Of a DNA stretch of 64,000 nucleotides, positions 9,605 through 18,495 are shown one piece after another (position 1 is the first letter of the stretch; every line of letters begins with the position of its first letter). The stretch is from Bacteroidota bacterium. Lineage in GTDB: Bacteria > Bacteroidota > Bacteroidia > Cytophagales > Cyclobacteriaceae. The notes below the pieces were generated by a model. The model saw only the letters and a list, made by a program, of their open reading frames with translations. It was not told where the DNA came from and made no database searches. The translations under genes were made by a program, and so were the position numbers. Location: contig VGMW01000003.1 of NCBI GenBank assembly GCA_016866235.1, forward strand, positions 124,001 through 188,000. Direction: 5' to 3'.

Positions 9605-12600
9605 CTATTGTTCACCGGAAGGAAGAACAACACTAAAGGTTGATCCAGTGCCTGGGGAGGATTCGAATGAAATTTTACCCCCTACTTGTTCAACTGCCTG
9701 CTTAATCATCGTCAGGCCTAAACCAGTGCCATCCTTTTTGGTGGTGAAATAGGGTTTAAAAATCTGCTCCTGAATGTGGAGCGGAATTCCAGGACCATTA
9801 TCTGTAAAAGTAAATTGAACTCCTCCGGATATTTTTTCCATTTTAATGACAACGTCAATGCGTCCCTCGTCAGACTGAAATGCATTGAGGACTAGGTTGG
9901 TGACCATTCGGGAAAAGAAGGAACGATCGAAGTAAACTTTGATTACAGAATTAGACGAATCAAAGCGAATGAACTTCTTTTCTATTCCGGACAACCCAGG
10001 AATTATTTTATGCATTGCCTCTATAGCATCAAAGGACTCTGAACGCAACTCTGGCATTTTGGCCAAATCACTAAACGAACCAGCAATGTTGCTAAGGATT
10101 TCCGTTTGATGTAGAACAGATTCAATGGTTTCGGTGGATTGTTTAACATCATGTTCACCTCTTCTTAGCTGCAATTGCAATCGCTGAAGACTCAACTTGA
10201 TTGGCGTAAGTGGATTTCGGATTTCATGGGCTACCCGTCTGGCCATTTCACGCCATAAAGATTCGCGCTCCTTTTCAGCCAGAACCTTTCGGCTATACTC
10301 CAGCTTATCAAGCATGGTGTTGTATGCCTCCAACATGTTTCCAAGCTCATCACTTCCTTCAGGTTGAATCTTTCTGGTTGGCCCTTCTAAACTGGTGGCC
10401 TGTAGGGCCTTGGAAATCCTCTTAACGGGCTTGATTAAGCGACGTGATAAAATGGCAGATAAAGCCAGGAAAACCACCATAAAGGGTACTGCAACACGCA
10501 ATACCGATGCCATGGCCTCCATCCTTTCGGCCTTAATGTTAACCAAAGGATCAGTCAATGGAAGCGACAACACGCCCATGACCTCCCCTGAGCTTTCAGA
10601 CCGAACCAATGCATATGAATTCATAAATTCACCCGCATCACCGTCTTCCCAAATACTAACCACTCCTGCCCCGCCGTAAAGCCTTCGAAGCGCATCCCAT
10701 GAGGGTAAAAATGGTGCACTTATTTCGTCTGAAGCAGTTCTTGCAAAATCATTAGTACCATACCAAACCATCGGAAAGCCATTTACAGCAGAAAATTCAT
10801 TCAGCCTTTCACCGATACCTCTATTGGCTTCATTTTTTGCCATATTCGATGCTGTTCTTAACAACAAATTCTCCCGTAGCGCAGTAAGCTCTTTAATGTG
10901 TTCGTTGGAAACATTTCGCACTACGACCACCACTACAAAAAACAACGGAATAAGCATTCCGGTGAACACATAGAATTGTATCCTGGTAGCATAACTGAAT
11001 TCCTTCGAAAAAAGGTTTTGTTTCCAATTAAACCTTAACAATAACATGGCTACCAAAAAAATGATTAACCAGAAGGAAAAATTGGTCAGCCAGCTTTTTA
11101 ATCTTGGGTTGGAAACGGACGCAACTATAAGGCGATGATCACCCATGGTTCCGGCAAGATGATACCAGTCATCCATTTGAAATCCACCTTGGCGTACCTG
11201 ACCTCGAATTTGAGTTGGCGTCAGAGCACTATAATCAAACCTGCCTTGTGTAAAGCGAACACCAGAAGAATCTCCTATAACCGCAAAAGCATAATCGGTT
11301 ATGGTTCCCGCCCTAAAATATGGAAGGATCCGTGTTAGATTTAAAGGTAGGCTCATCCGAATACCAAGAAATGAGCCAACGGTGTTGTTGAGTGGAATTA
11401 GAAAAAAGTAACCTGCTGAAAATTGATCTCCATTGGTATTACTGGATGAAAAAATAGTTAGGGAATCACTTCTCTCCAAAGCCACCAATGGTATGGTGCG
11501 CAATCCTGAATTTAATTGTCTCGCTGAGTCAGCTGTCAAATATTTCACTTCCGGATTTAATTCAAGAAATCCTTTTTCCAAATGAAATTCTCTTACCTTA
11601 TTCTCAATAAGGGATGCATTGAAAAAAGGGCCTTCGGCCATTACCCTGATAGACTCGTCACGCCTGATTTTACCTGCAGCCGATCTCCCTAAGAATTCAA
11701 GAAACAGATCACGCTGCTCCTCCAAAGGCTGAATTCGAAATCGTAAATCTTTGACCATTCTTTCCTCTTCCAAGCGCCAAACCATCGAGGCCATTTGTGC
11801 TGCAAGTGCGATGGTGACCACGTACCAGAAAAAGTAAGGGGAATACCGTCTTGATAAAATATAGAATCGGACCGGTAGACCAAACAATAAGAACACTACA
11901 ATCAATCCTATCGTAATGGTAAAGGTATATGGACGATCAGCCAGCCACTGATAGCCAAACCAAATGCTTGCAGTCAAGATCAGCGCCTTAAAAAATATTT
12001 TGCGCCGTGTACGAATCAGCACAGCGAGACTTGATTGAAATGTCAGTAACAGGACCACCACAGCGGCCAGACATAACAAGAGTGAGGCAATTAAAAAGTA
12101 TGAGGTGACATTCCAATCAGGGAGAAACCGGAAATCAAGTGAGATTCTAGCGTGGTGGTATAAGGCGTCGGTCCAAACCTGAATCAGTATAAACAGACCA
12201 ATTATGACAATCAATGCCAAAAGTGTTACCACCCATGTTGATTCGGGTTTATTTAATTTTCTTTTTTGATCCTGGTTGAGCGGATATAAATTTTTGATCC
12301 AAATGGCCAATAAGAAAAGAGCCAGGCTATTGAGTAGGAACTCCAATGGTGAATCGTTAAACCATGCGCTCGCAAAAAACTGAGGATTGAGAAAATCATA
12401 ATAGCCGGAGGTTCCCGGAAATTCCCGCCATAACATCAATACCCTGACAAGAAAAATGAAAATGGTTGCCACCAAAGTTTTGAGTCCGATGGAAACAATT
12501 TGCTGAATTAATAAATTGAAAAAAATGAATAGCAATAAAATGCCCAACAGAAATCCCGCCCAATGGTACCATGCTGGTAAAGAGGACTGTTCGAGTGAAG

Positions 12601-13144
12601 TGAAATTAACCCTGAACCATTCCTTTCCGCTTACCCCTATTGGGTAGGAATCTGGCCTGCCGGGAGAAGAAATCTGAATATTAAGGTCATCGAATAAAAA
12701 TTCATTCTGGATTCGCTTTTGAATTTTGCCTTCCATTGAAACATCATACACAAGAGGCGCTACTGCGATAATCAATCCACCGTTGTCCACTCTTTTTGAA
12801 AAGTGCAGGTAGGAACCATCGGCATTGCTGAAAAATCGAACAGTATCCCTGTCAGGTAGTGTCGAAGGAATTGGAAACTTCGTTTTGTTCCATGAAAGTA
12901 TGGAGTCACCTTTCGAGTAAACAAATAACAGATCGCTTTCAGGCCACGAGTCTGGATGGAGCGGATTTTTTTGAATGGATTCAAAGGAATTGGTCACCAA
13001 CTCATCCAGGCGTGCCGCTCTTTCGCGGACTAGGGAAGCAAGATTTAGCGGATCAAGCGGAGCCCTAGAGGCATGCCTTAATTGGTCGGTTGTCCAAAGC
13101 AATCCAAGCGACAAGACAAGAAACAAAACTGATTTTCTAAGCAC
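9605..13144 (-). CDS. Large multi-TM sensor histidine kinase (HAMP + HisKA + HATPase, NtrY-like)
   Basis: H-box EMARRVAHEIRNPLTPIKLSLQRL, N-box VTNLVLNAFQS, G-boxes DNGPGIP and GTGLGLTMIKQ; HAMP-like SRRLIKPVKRISKAL; many N-terminal TMs. Confidence 0.9.
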   Translation of the reverse strand: MLRKSVLFLVLSLGLLWTTDQLRHASRAPLDPLNLASLVRERAARLDELVTNSFESIQKNPLHPDSWPESDLLFVYSKGDSILSWNKTKFPIPSTLPDRDTVRFFSNADGSYLHFSKRVDNGGLIIAVAPLVYDVSMEGKIQKRIQNEFLFDDLNIQISSPGRPDSYPIGVSGKEWFRVNFTSLEQSSLPAWYHWAGFLLGILLLFIFFNLLIQQIVSIGLKTLVATIFIFLVRVLMLWREFPGTSGYYDFLNPQFFASAWFNDSPLEFLLNSLALFLLAIWIKNLYPLNQDQKRKLNKPESTWVVTLLALIVIIGLFILIQVWTDALYHHARISLDFRFLPDWNVTSYFLIASLLLCLAAVVVLLLTFQSSLAVLIRTRRKIFFKALILTASIWFGYQWLADRPYTFTITIGLIVVFLLFGLPVRFYILSRRYSPYFFWYVVTIALAAQMASMVWRLEEERMVKDLRFRIQPLEEQRDLFLEFLGRSAAGKIRRDESIRVMAEGPFFNASLIENKVREFHLEKGFLELNPEVKYLTADSARQLNSGLRTIPLVALERSDSLTIFSSSNTNGDQFSAGYFFLIPLNNTVGSFLGIRMSLPLNLTRILPYFRAGTITDYAFAVIGDSSGVRFTQGRFDYSALTPTQIRGQVRQGGFQMDDWYHLAGTMGDHRLIVASVSNPRLKSWLTNFSFWLIIFLVAMLLLRFNWKQNLFSKEFSYATRIQFYVFTGMLIPLFFVVVVVVRNVSNEHIKELTALRENLLLRTASNMAKNEANRGIGERLNEFSAVNGFPMVWYGTNDFARTASDEISAPFLPSWDALRRLYGGAGVVSIWEDGDAGEFMNSYALVRSESSGEVMGVLSLPLTDPLVNIKAERMEAMASVLRVAVPFMVVFLALSAILSRRLIKPVKRISKALQATSLEGPTRKIQPEGSDELGNMLEAYNTMLDKLEYSRKVLAEKERESLWREMARRVAHEIRNPLTPIKLSLQRLQLQLRRGEHDVKQSTETIESVLHQTEILSNIAGSFSDLAKMPELRSESFDAIEAMHKIIPGLSGIEKKFIRFDSSNSVIKVYFDRSFFSRMVTNLVLNAFQSDEGRIDVVIKMEKISGGVQFTFTDNGPGIPLHIQEQIFKPYFTTKKDGTGLGLTMIKQAVEQVGGKISFESSPGTGSTFSVVLPSGEQ

Positions 13145-13187
13145 TGCTTAAAATATAGTGCTTAAAGTTACAAAGTAAGCCTTTGGT

Positions 13188-13538
13188 TTACCCAAACCAG
13201 TATAGCCAGATCAACCTGGAATAGCGGAAGGAAAGCGGAATTACGGCCATTACTGTAAGTATGAAGACCAGGATATAAACGTTCTCCTCTGGTTGTACGA
13301 ACCATTTTAAGAACAGCCAGCTTCCCACCATAATGGCTACTGTAAAAGCATAGCTAACGTACATGGCACCGAAATAAAAACCCGGCTCGGGCAGGAAGGA
13401 TCGTCCACAAACTCCACAGGACTTTTCCATCTGATGAAACTTGGTTGGATGATAGGCGCCTGCGGTAAAGACCTTTCCCTTACGGCAGTCGGGACATCGA
13501 CATTCAGCGACCGATTGAATCCAGCCCGGTGTTGACAT
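13188..13538 (-). CDS. DUF983 family protein
   Basis: CRCPDCRKGKVF...KSCGVCGRSFLPEPGFYFGAMYVSYAFT; start at MSTPGWIQS (13538). Confidence 0.85.
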   Translation of the reverse strand: MSTPGWIQSVAECRCPDCRKGKVFTAGAYHPTKFHQMEKSCGVCGRSFLPEPGFYFGAMYVSYAFTVAIMVGSWLFLKWFVQPEENVYILVFILTVMAVIPLSFRYSRLIWLYWFG

Positions 13539-13752
13539 TCTTTCTACTTGACTTGTACCAAAAGTACCAGATAACACCAAAGGCTAAATAAGGAACAGCC
13601 AACAGATAAAGTATTCCAAAGTTTATGCCTGCAGCGATGCCAATGTTTCCCTGGCTAACATTGTTTTCAAGGGTTGCTCTGCACATGGCGCATTGCGCAT
13701 GTGCAAAGTTTGAGATCATAATGGCCAATAAAAAAACCAGACTCTTCTTCAT
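13504..13752 (-). CDS. Small secreted/membrane protein with N-terminal CxxC (oxidase-cluster protein of unknown function)
   Basis: Signal peptide MKKSLVFLLAIMISNFAHA then QCAMCRATLENNVSQG, one TM; overlaps the DUF983 CDS by about 35 bp. Confidence 0.7.
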   Translation of the reverse strand: MKKSLVFLLAIMISNFAHAQCAMCRATLENNVSQGNIGIAAGINFGILYLLAVPYLAFGVIWYFWYKSSRKNVNTGLDSIGR

Positions 13753-14264
13753 GAGTAATACGGACTAATCATCAGGTATACGATTACACCGGTCACGGCG
13801 ACATACAACCAGATTGGGAAGGTGATTTTAGCAAGCTTTTTATGCCTGTCGAATTCCGAATTAAATGCCCTAGAAAATGTAAACAGTACCAGAGGGGTTA
13901 CTGCCACCGATAGGGTAATATGAGACACCAGGATAAAATAATAAACATATTTCATTACCCCATCACCACCGTAGGAGGTTGGTTCAGAGGTAATGTGGTA
14001 GGCAACATACATCACCAGGAAGGCAAGAGAAAGGAACAAATTGACCTTCATAAGGCTTTCGTGTCTTTTACGATTACCTGATTTAATGGCCTGAATGGCG
14101 AGCAGAAGCAATACAGCGGTAAGACCATTGATACAGGCATAAATCGGCGGAAGGAATGAAAGATCATATCCGTTGATGCTTACCCGAAAGAGTAGAGCAA
14201 CGACCACCGGAATAGCGATCGATACCACCAAAATCAGCGTTTTATTTCTGAAGAGCTTTTCCAT
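13749..14264 (-). CDS. DUF420 family membrane protein (cytochrome oxidase assembly-associated)
   Basis: Multi-TM; SLPPIYACINGLTAVLLLLAIQAIKSGNRKRHESLMKVNLFLSLAFLVMYVAYH pattern; position in cox cluster. Confidence 0.82.
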   Translation of the reverse strand: MEKLFRNKTLILVVSIAIPVVVALLFRVSINGYDLSFLPPIYACINGLTAVLLLLAIQAIKSGNRKRHESLMKVNLFLSLAFLVMYVAYHITSEPTSYGGDGVMKYVYYFILVSHITLSVAVTPLVLFTFSRAFNSEFDRHKKLAKITFPIWLYVAVTGVIVYLMISPYYS

Positions 14265-14785
14265 TAGTAATCTTTTAGAAGGATTTTAATTTCCATAATC
14301 GCTCTGTCGGTTTCTTCGCGCTCAAAGGATTTAAAAACCGAACGAATGCGACCACTTTCATCCGCAAGTATAGCTGATTCATCGGAGCCAGCACCCAAGG
14401 CACAATAAATTTCAGTGCCACAAGGGATTAAAATCTTACGAAAAGGGCTGTTCAGGCCAATCCCTCCACAAGACAGGTCACGAACCAATTGTATAACGCG
14501 TATACGTGTGGTATCAACCTCCTCAGGCAACCTTTTACTGCCTTCAGGATCCATGGGCTTTAAAAGGATTAAAGCCGCTAAACCTTTAATGCCTAGCTTA
14601 CTTTGGATAGAATCGTTTATAACGAAAGGAAATGCAGGCTTCGAACATTCTGTTGGCCATTCCTCCTCATTTTCAAAGAAAACCGGAAGATCGAATTGAT
14701 TCTTTCCAAAAAACTTTAGAAATAAAAATATCACCACCGGTAGAACCAGCGAAAGCATCAATAAGATTTTTGATTTCTTCAACAT
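14264..14785 (-). CDS. SCO-position thioredoxin-like protein without CxxxC motif
   Basis: Single N-terminal TM, length and position of SCO proteins in Bacteroidetes cox clusters; no CxxxC in the sequence. Confidence 0.5.
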   Translation of the reverse strand: MLKKSKILLMLSLVLPVVIFLFLKFFGKNQFDLPVFFENEEEWPTECSKPAFPFVINDSIQSKLGIKGLAALILLKPMDPEGSKRLPEEVDTTRIRVIQLVRDLSCGGIGLNSPFRKILIPCGTEIYCALGAGSDESAILADESGRIRSVFKSFEREETDRAIMEIKILLKDY

Positions 14786-14806
14786 CGTGGGTTTAGAGCG
14801 TCACAA

Positions 14807-14837
14807 ATAAAAAAAGCTAAGTAGGATACTTAGCTTT
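14807..14837 (-). terminator. Candidate intrinsic terminator between coxIV and the SCO-like gene
   Basis: Minus strand AAAGCTAAGTA-TCC-TACTTAGCTTT followed by TTTTATTT: perfect 11-bp stem, 3-nt loop. Confidence 0.75.
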
Positions 14838-14856
14838 CAATGAATTTCATGAAGGA

Positions 14857-15183
14857 TTATTTAGCGCCCAGTATGCTTAGGCCCTCGTAAATCATGGCTA
14901 CCAGGAACCATACCACAAAAACCATTGGAATGAGGATAGAATAATACAGGACTTTAACCTCATGTCGAAGGTGCATGAATTCTCCTACGATGTAACCAGC
15001 TTTTACAATGGTAAGCGCCACAAAAATTGACGTTTTTAAGTGGCCGGCTTCCAACGTAAAGGCAAAAATAAATTCAATACCTGTAACGATGGCCATGATT
15101 AACGCCACACGCCATAATTTTTTAATCTTCTCCTTGTCAGGAGGTAGAACTGTTATCTGAGGTTCTTCTGAGTGATGTGCCAT
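14857..15183 (-). CDS. Cytochrome c oxidase subunit IV-type protein
   Basis: Three-TM protein, GEFMHLRHEVKVLYYSILIP and LVAMIYEG; cox cluster position. Confidence 0.82.
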   Translation of the reverse strand: MAHHSEEPQITVLPPDKEKIKKLWRVALIMAIVTGIEFIFAFTLEAGHLKTSIFVALTIVKAGYIVGEFMHLRHEVKVLYYSILIPMVFVVWFLVAMIYEGLSILGAK

Positions 15184-15194
15184 AAATCAATTTA

Positions 15195-15956
15195 TTAAAC
15201 CAGATAGAAGAATGTGAATACGAAAACCCAAACCAAATCGACAAAGTGCCAATAGAGACCAACTTTCTCAATCATTTCATAGGATCCCCTTCTGTCATAA
15301 AGTCCCTGAACGGTCCTGAAATAAACCAGGAAATTCAGCATGACGCCACTGAACACATGAAACCCGTGAAACCCGGTTATAAAGAAGAAGAAATCCGCAA
15401 ATGCTGGTGGACCATATTGGTTGTGGGTCAGGTTTGCACCAAAAATTTCAACCTTATTTCCAAAAGTATTTTGAATGGTGGGGACATCAGTTCCAACAAT
15501 AAAATGGGTCCACTCCCATGCCTGGCAACTTAGGAAAGCAAAGCCTCCCACTATGGTCCAAAGCATCCACTTCTCAACTGCTTTTCTGTCCATCCGATGG
15601 CCCGCTTCAACAGCCAATACCATTGTTACGGAGCTCATGATCAGAATAAAGGTCATTAAGCCAACGAACACCAGAGGCAGCGGAACGCCATGGAAAAATG
15701 GAACAGCTTCAAATACCTTTTCAGGTATCGGCCAATATTCCGTAGAGAATGTAAACGGACCGGAGGCAGGATCATAGGCAGGATTCGCAGAGCGAACAAG
15801 ACCATAGGTGATGAGCAAACCGGAGAAGGTAAAGGCATCGGAAAGCAGGAAAAACCACATCATGAGCTTTCCATAGCTGACGTTCATGGGCGAAACACCG
15901 CCATTCCATGAAACTTCCTGTTCGTGATGTGCTACAGCCGCTTGAGACATATTCAA
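15195..15956 (-). CDS. Cytochrome c oxidase subunit III
   Basis: GKLMMWFFLLSDAFTFSGLL, FFITGFHGFHVFSGV, YWHFVDLVWVFVFTFFYL. Confidence 0.92.
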   Translation of the reverse strand: MNMSQAAVAHHEQEVSWNGGVSPMNVSYGKLMMWFFLLSDAFTFSGLLITYGLVRSANPAYDPASGPFTFSTEYWPIPEKVFEAVPFFHGVPLPLVFVGLMTFILIMSSVTMVLAVEAGHRMDRKAVEKWMLWTIVGGFAFLSCQAWEWTHFIVGTDVPTIQNTFGNKVEIFGANLTHNQYGPPAFADFFFFITGFHGFHVFSGVMLNFLVYFRTVQGLYDRRGSYEMIEKVGLYWHFVDLVWVFVFTFFYLV

Positions 15957-16011
15957 AATTCTGTTTAGGGATTAATGGATTGCGTTTTGTACCAGTTAAT
16001 TATTGCAAAAG

Positions 16012-16605
16012 CTATCTGTATAGGCTTAAAAACAGGAACAAATATAGCCAAAGTCCACCCAAAAAATGCCAATAGGTCATGCACATTTCAAACTGAGCAA
16101 GGTTACCGGACACCAACTTTCCAAGGGCAGATTTACGCCACACGACCGCCAGAAATATTACCCCACTCACCAGGTGAAGTCCATGTAGACCTGAAAGGAC
16201 ATAAACAAATGATTCTGAGGGATTACCAACAAAGTATATCTTGGAAGACACCAACTGAACCCAGCCATAAAACTGCCCAATCAGAAAGGCTATCCCCAAC
16301 AATCCGGTGATGGTGAGCAGGGTCTGAACCATCTCACGGTTATCCTTTTTGGCGTACAAATAGGCCATATGCATCGTAATACTGCTAATCACAATGGCTA
16401 TGGATGTCCAATAGAACAACGAAGGGAGTTCAAAAATCTTCCAATCACCCTCTGCCCTCCTCACGATGTAGGCTGACGTAAGGGATGCGAAAACCATTAC
16501 AACGGTAGTCAGAAAGAGCCACAAACCGAACTTCTTGGGATTCATAGCCAAGGGCTTTTTGGGCTCCTCAACTATTCGCATGTTCTCTATTTTCATGTCA
16601 CTCAT
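16012..16605 (-). CDS. Second heme-copper oxidase subunit III-like protein
   Basis: KFGLWLFLTTVVMVFASLTSAY, VLSGLHGLHLVSGVIFL, YWHFLGGLWLYLFLFL. Confidence 0.88.
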   Translation of the reverse strand: MSDMKIENMRIVEEPKKPLAMNPKKFGLWLFLTTVVMVFASLTSAYIVRRAEGDWKIFELPSLFYWTSIAIVISSITMHMAYLYAKKDNREMVQTLLTITGLLGIAFLIGQFYGWVQLVSSKIYFVGNPSESFVYVLSGLHGLHLVSGVIFLAVVWRKSALGKLVSGNLAQFEMCMTYWHFLGGLWLYLFLFLSLYR

Positions 16606-17492
16606 AGTTTATCCAATAAATAGGCAATTTGAACGATGGGTAGGTAAAGAAAAGAACCAAACATGATTCTTCGGGCAGACTGATTGCTTCCGGTTTTCAT
16701 CAGAGAAAATGTTTGGGTAAGAAATCCTGTTCCGCACAAAGTGGCTACCACTGCACTATTGATTCCAGTTAATCCTATCCACGCCGGCAACAGACCAAGT
16801 GGAAGCAGAAATAGTGTATAGGTCATGATCTGAATGGAGGTATTATGGTCTTTCCCTCCTCCTGATGGCAACAATCTGAATCCAGCTTTTTTGTAATCGT
16901 CATCCGATACCCAGGCAATGGCCCAAAAGTGTGGGAACTGCCAAATGAACTGAATGCCAAAAATCACCATGGCCTCATAACTGATGGTTGCTGTATTGGC
17001 TATCCAGCCCAGCAGAGGAGGTAAAGCGCCAGGGATGGCCCCAACAAATACTGCGATGGGGCCAATCTTCTTCATAGGTGTATAGACGAAACTGTACAAA
17101 AGCATCGACAATACTGAAAGTAAGATGGTGAGTTGATTGGCACTCCAGTAAAGCAGCCCTAAGCTAAGACTGAAGCAAGCCAAGGCCAAGATCCATGCTT
17201 CAGCGACACTGATTCGACCGGTGGGCAATGGCCTCGCCATTGTCCGATGCATAATACCGTCCTCTTTACGTTCAATGATTTGGTTAATAATAACCGAGGC
17301 TCCAGAAAGGAGGAATCCTCCCAGTGTTAACAGGGTTAGACGAAGCCAATCCAATTTGCCCTGATTCGACAAGACAAATCCAAATGAACATGAAAAGGCT
17401 ACCAACATGGATAGCCGAGGTTTCAAAATCTCTATCCAGGTTCTAAACTTTGCCACTATCCCAATCATCTGCACTGTTTCCATGTTAACCAT
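16602..17492 (-). CDS. ctaB: Protoheme IX farnesyltransferase
   Basis: NQIIERKEDGIMHRTMARPLPTGRIS, GAIPGALPPLLGW, WQFPHFWAIAWVSDDDYKKAGFRLLP. Confidence 0.94.
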   Translation of the reverse strand: MVNMETVQMIGIVAKFRTWIEILKPRLSMLVAFSCSFGFVLSNQGKLDWLRLTLLTLGGFLLSGASVIINQIIERKEDGIMHRTMARPLPTGRISVAEAWILALACFSLSLGLLYWSANQLTILLSVLSMLLYSFVYTPMKKIGPIAVFVGAIPGALPPLLGWIANTATISYEAMVIFGIQFIWQFPHFWAIAWVSDDDYKKAGFRLLPSGGGKDHNTSIQIMTYTLFLLPLGLLPAWIGLTGINSAVVATLCGTGFLTQTFSLMKTGSNQSARRIMFGSFLYLPIVQIAYLLDKL

Positions 17493-18483
17493 TGACTTTC
17501 CTTCTCAGACTAAATAATACCGTATATCCAAACAATCCCGAGCCCAGCACCAAATGTATTGGTTGTATCATCCAGGGAAAACCCAGATAGGCCAATACAG
17601 CGCCTGAAAAAACCAATCCCAAAACTATCATCAACATTATTGCCGGTAAAGACCTGAGGGAAATATTTTTCCTGGAACACCAGAATATGTACCCGAAGCA
17701 GAACAAAACCAACCAGGAGAAGGTACGATGAACAATAAAATCCCATCCCGCTGCCTCTACCCAATTCCCCCTATCCACGAAAGACGATGAGACAAGATCA
17801 ATGCTTTTTCTTAGCTCGGTTCCCAAAAAAAACTGCACACCCAACAATAGGAACGCACAATAAATCAACCACACCGGTGTGTCGTGTTGAAATTTATCAA
17901 GAATTGAAAAATGCCATGCAGCTGTGAGACTTGCAACAATCACCAAAGCAAATAGAAGGTGAAGCGAAACAGTCCAACCAGTAAGGTTGGTAGAGACGAC
18001 AATACTGCCAAACCAGCCGGTTATAACAACAAAGAGCCAAGCCATAAAGCTGAAGAAAAAAACTTTCCCTCCCCTTTTGAAAGAAAAAACCAATACCAAG
18101 GTGATCAACAAGCCAATGACTGCGCCAACCAATCTATTGATGTATTCAATCCAGGTTTTGACCGCATTGAAGTCCTCCTCAACATGAATTTTCGGATCGC
18201 TTTGCAATGCTTGCGCCGTTTCATTCAGTCCTATCTTCGAAAGAAACTTTGTGAATCGCTCATTCTTTTCTCGCCGGTGCTGACCGTAGATTTCTTTATA
18301 ATCCGAAGGAAGCTGCGAAATGTTGGTGGGCGGTACATACATACCAAAGCACTTGGGCCAGTCCGGACATCCCATACCAGATCCGGTACTTCGAACAACA
18401 CCCCCGATAAAAATTAAAAAGTAAACGGCAACCAGGGTAGTCAGGCAGAGTTTGCCGAACCAGCCGGTTGCCGCTTGTTCCAA
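17485..18483 (-). CDS. ctaA: Heme A synthase (CtaA/COX15)
   Basis: GGVVRSTGSGMGCPDWPKCFG, EYINRLVGAVIGLL, VHRTFSWLVL, QPIHLVLGSGLFG. Confidence 0.93.
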   Translation of the reverse strand: MEQAATGWFGKLCLTTLVAVYFLIFIGGVVRSTGSGMGCPDWPKCFGMYVPPTNISQLPSDYKEIYGQHRREKNERFTKFLSKIGLNETAQALQSDPKIHVEEDFNAVKTWIEYINRLVGAVIGLLITLVLVFSFKRGGKVFFFSFMAWLFVVITGWFGSIVVSTNLTGWTVSLHLLFALVIVASLTAAWHFSILDKFQHDTPVWLIYCAFLLLGVQFFLGTELRKSIDLVSSSFVDRGNWVEAAGWDFIVHRTFSWLVLFCFGYIFWCSRKNISLRSLPAIMLMIVLGLVFSGAVLAYLGFPWMIQPIHLVLGSGLFGYTVLFSLRRKVNG

Positions 18484-18495
18484 CTTAGTGGTTGA

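Noticed and set aside
17959-18417. 152-aa plus-strand ORF antisense to ctaA
   Set aside because: Shadow ORF; highly polar composition typical of antisense to TM helices.
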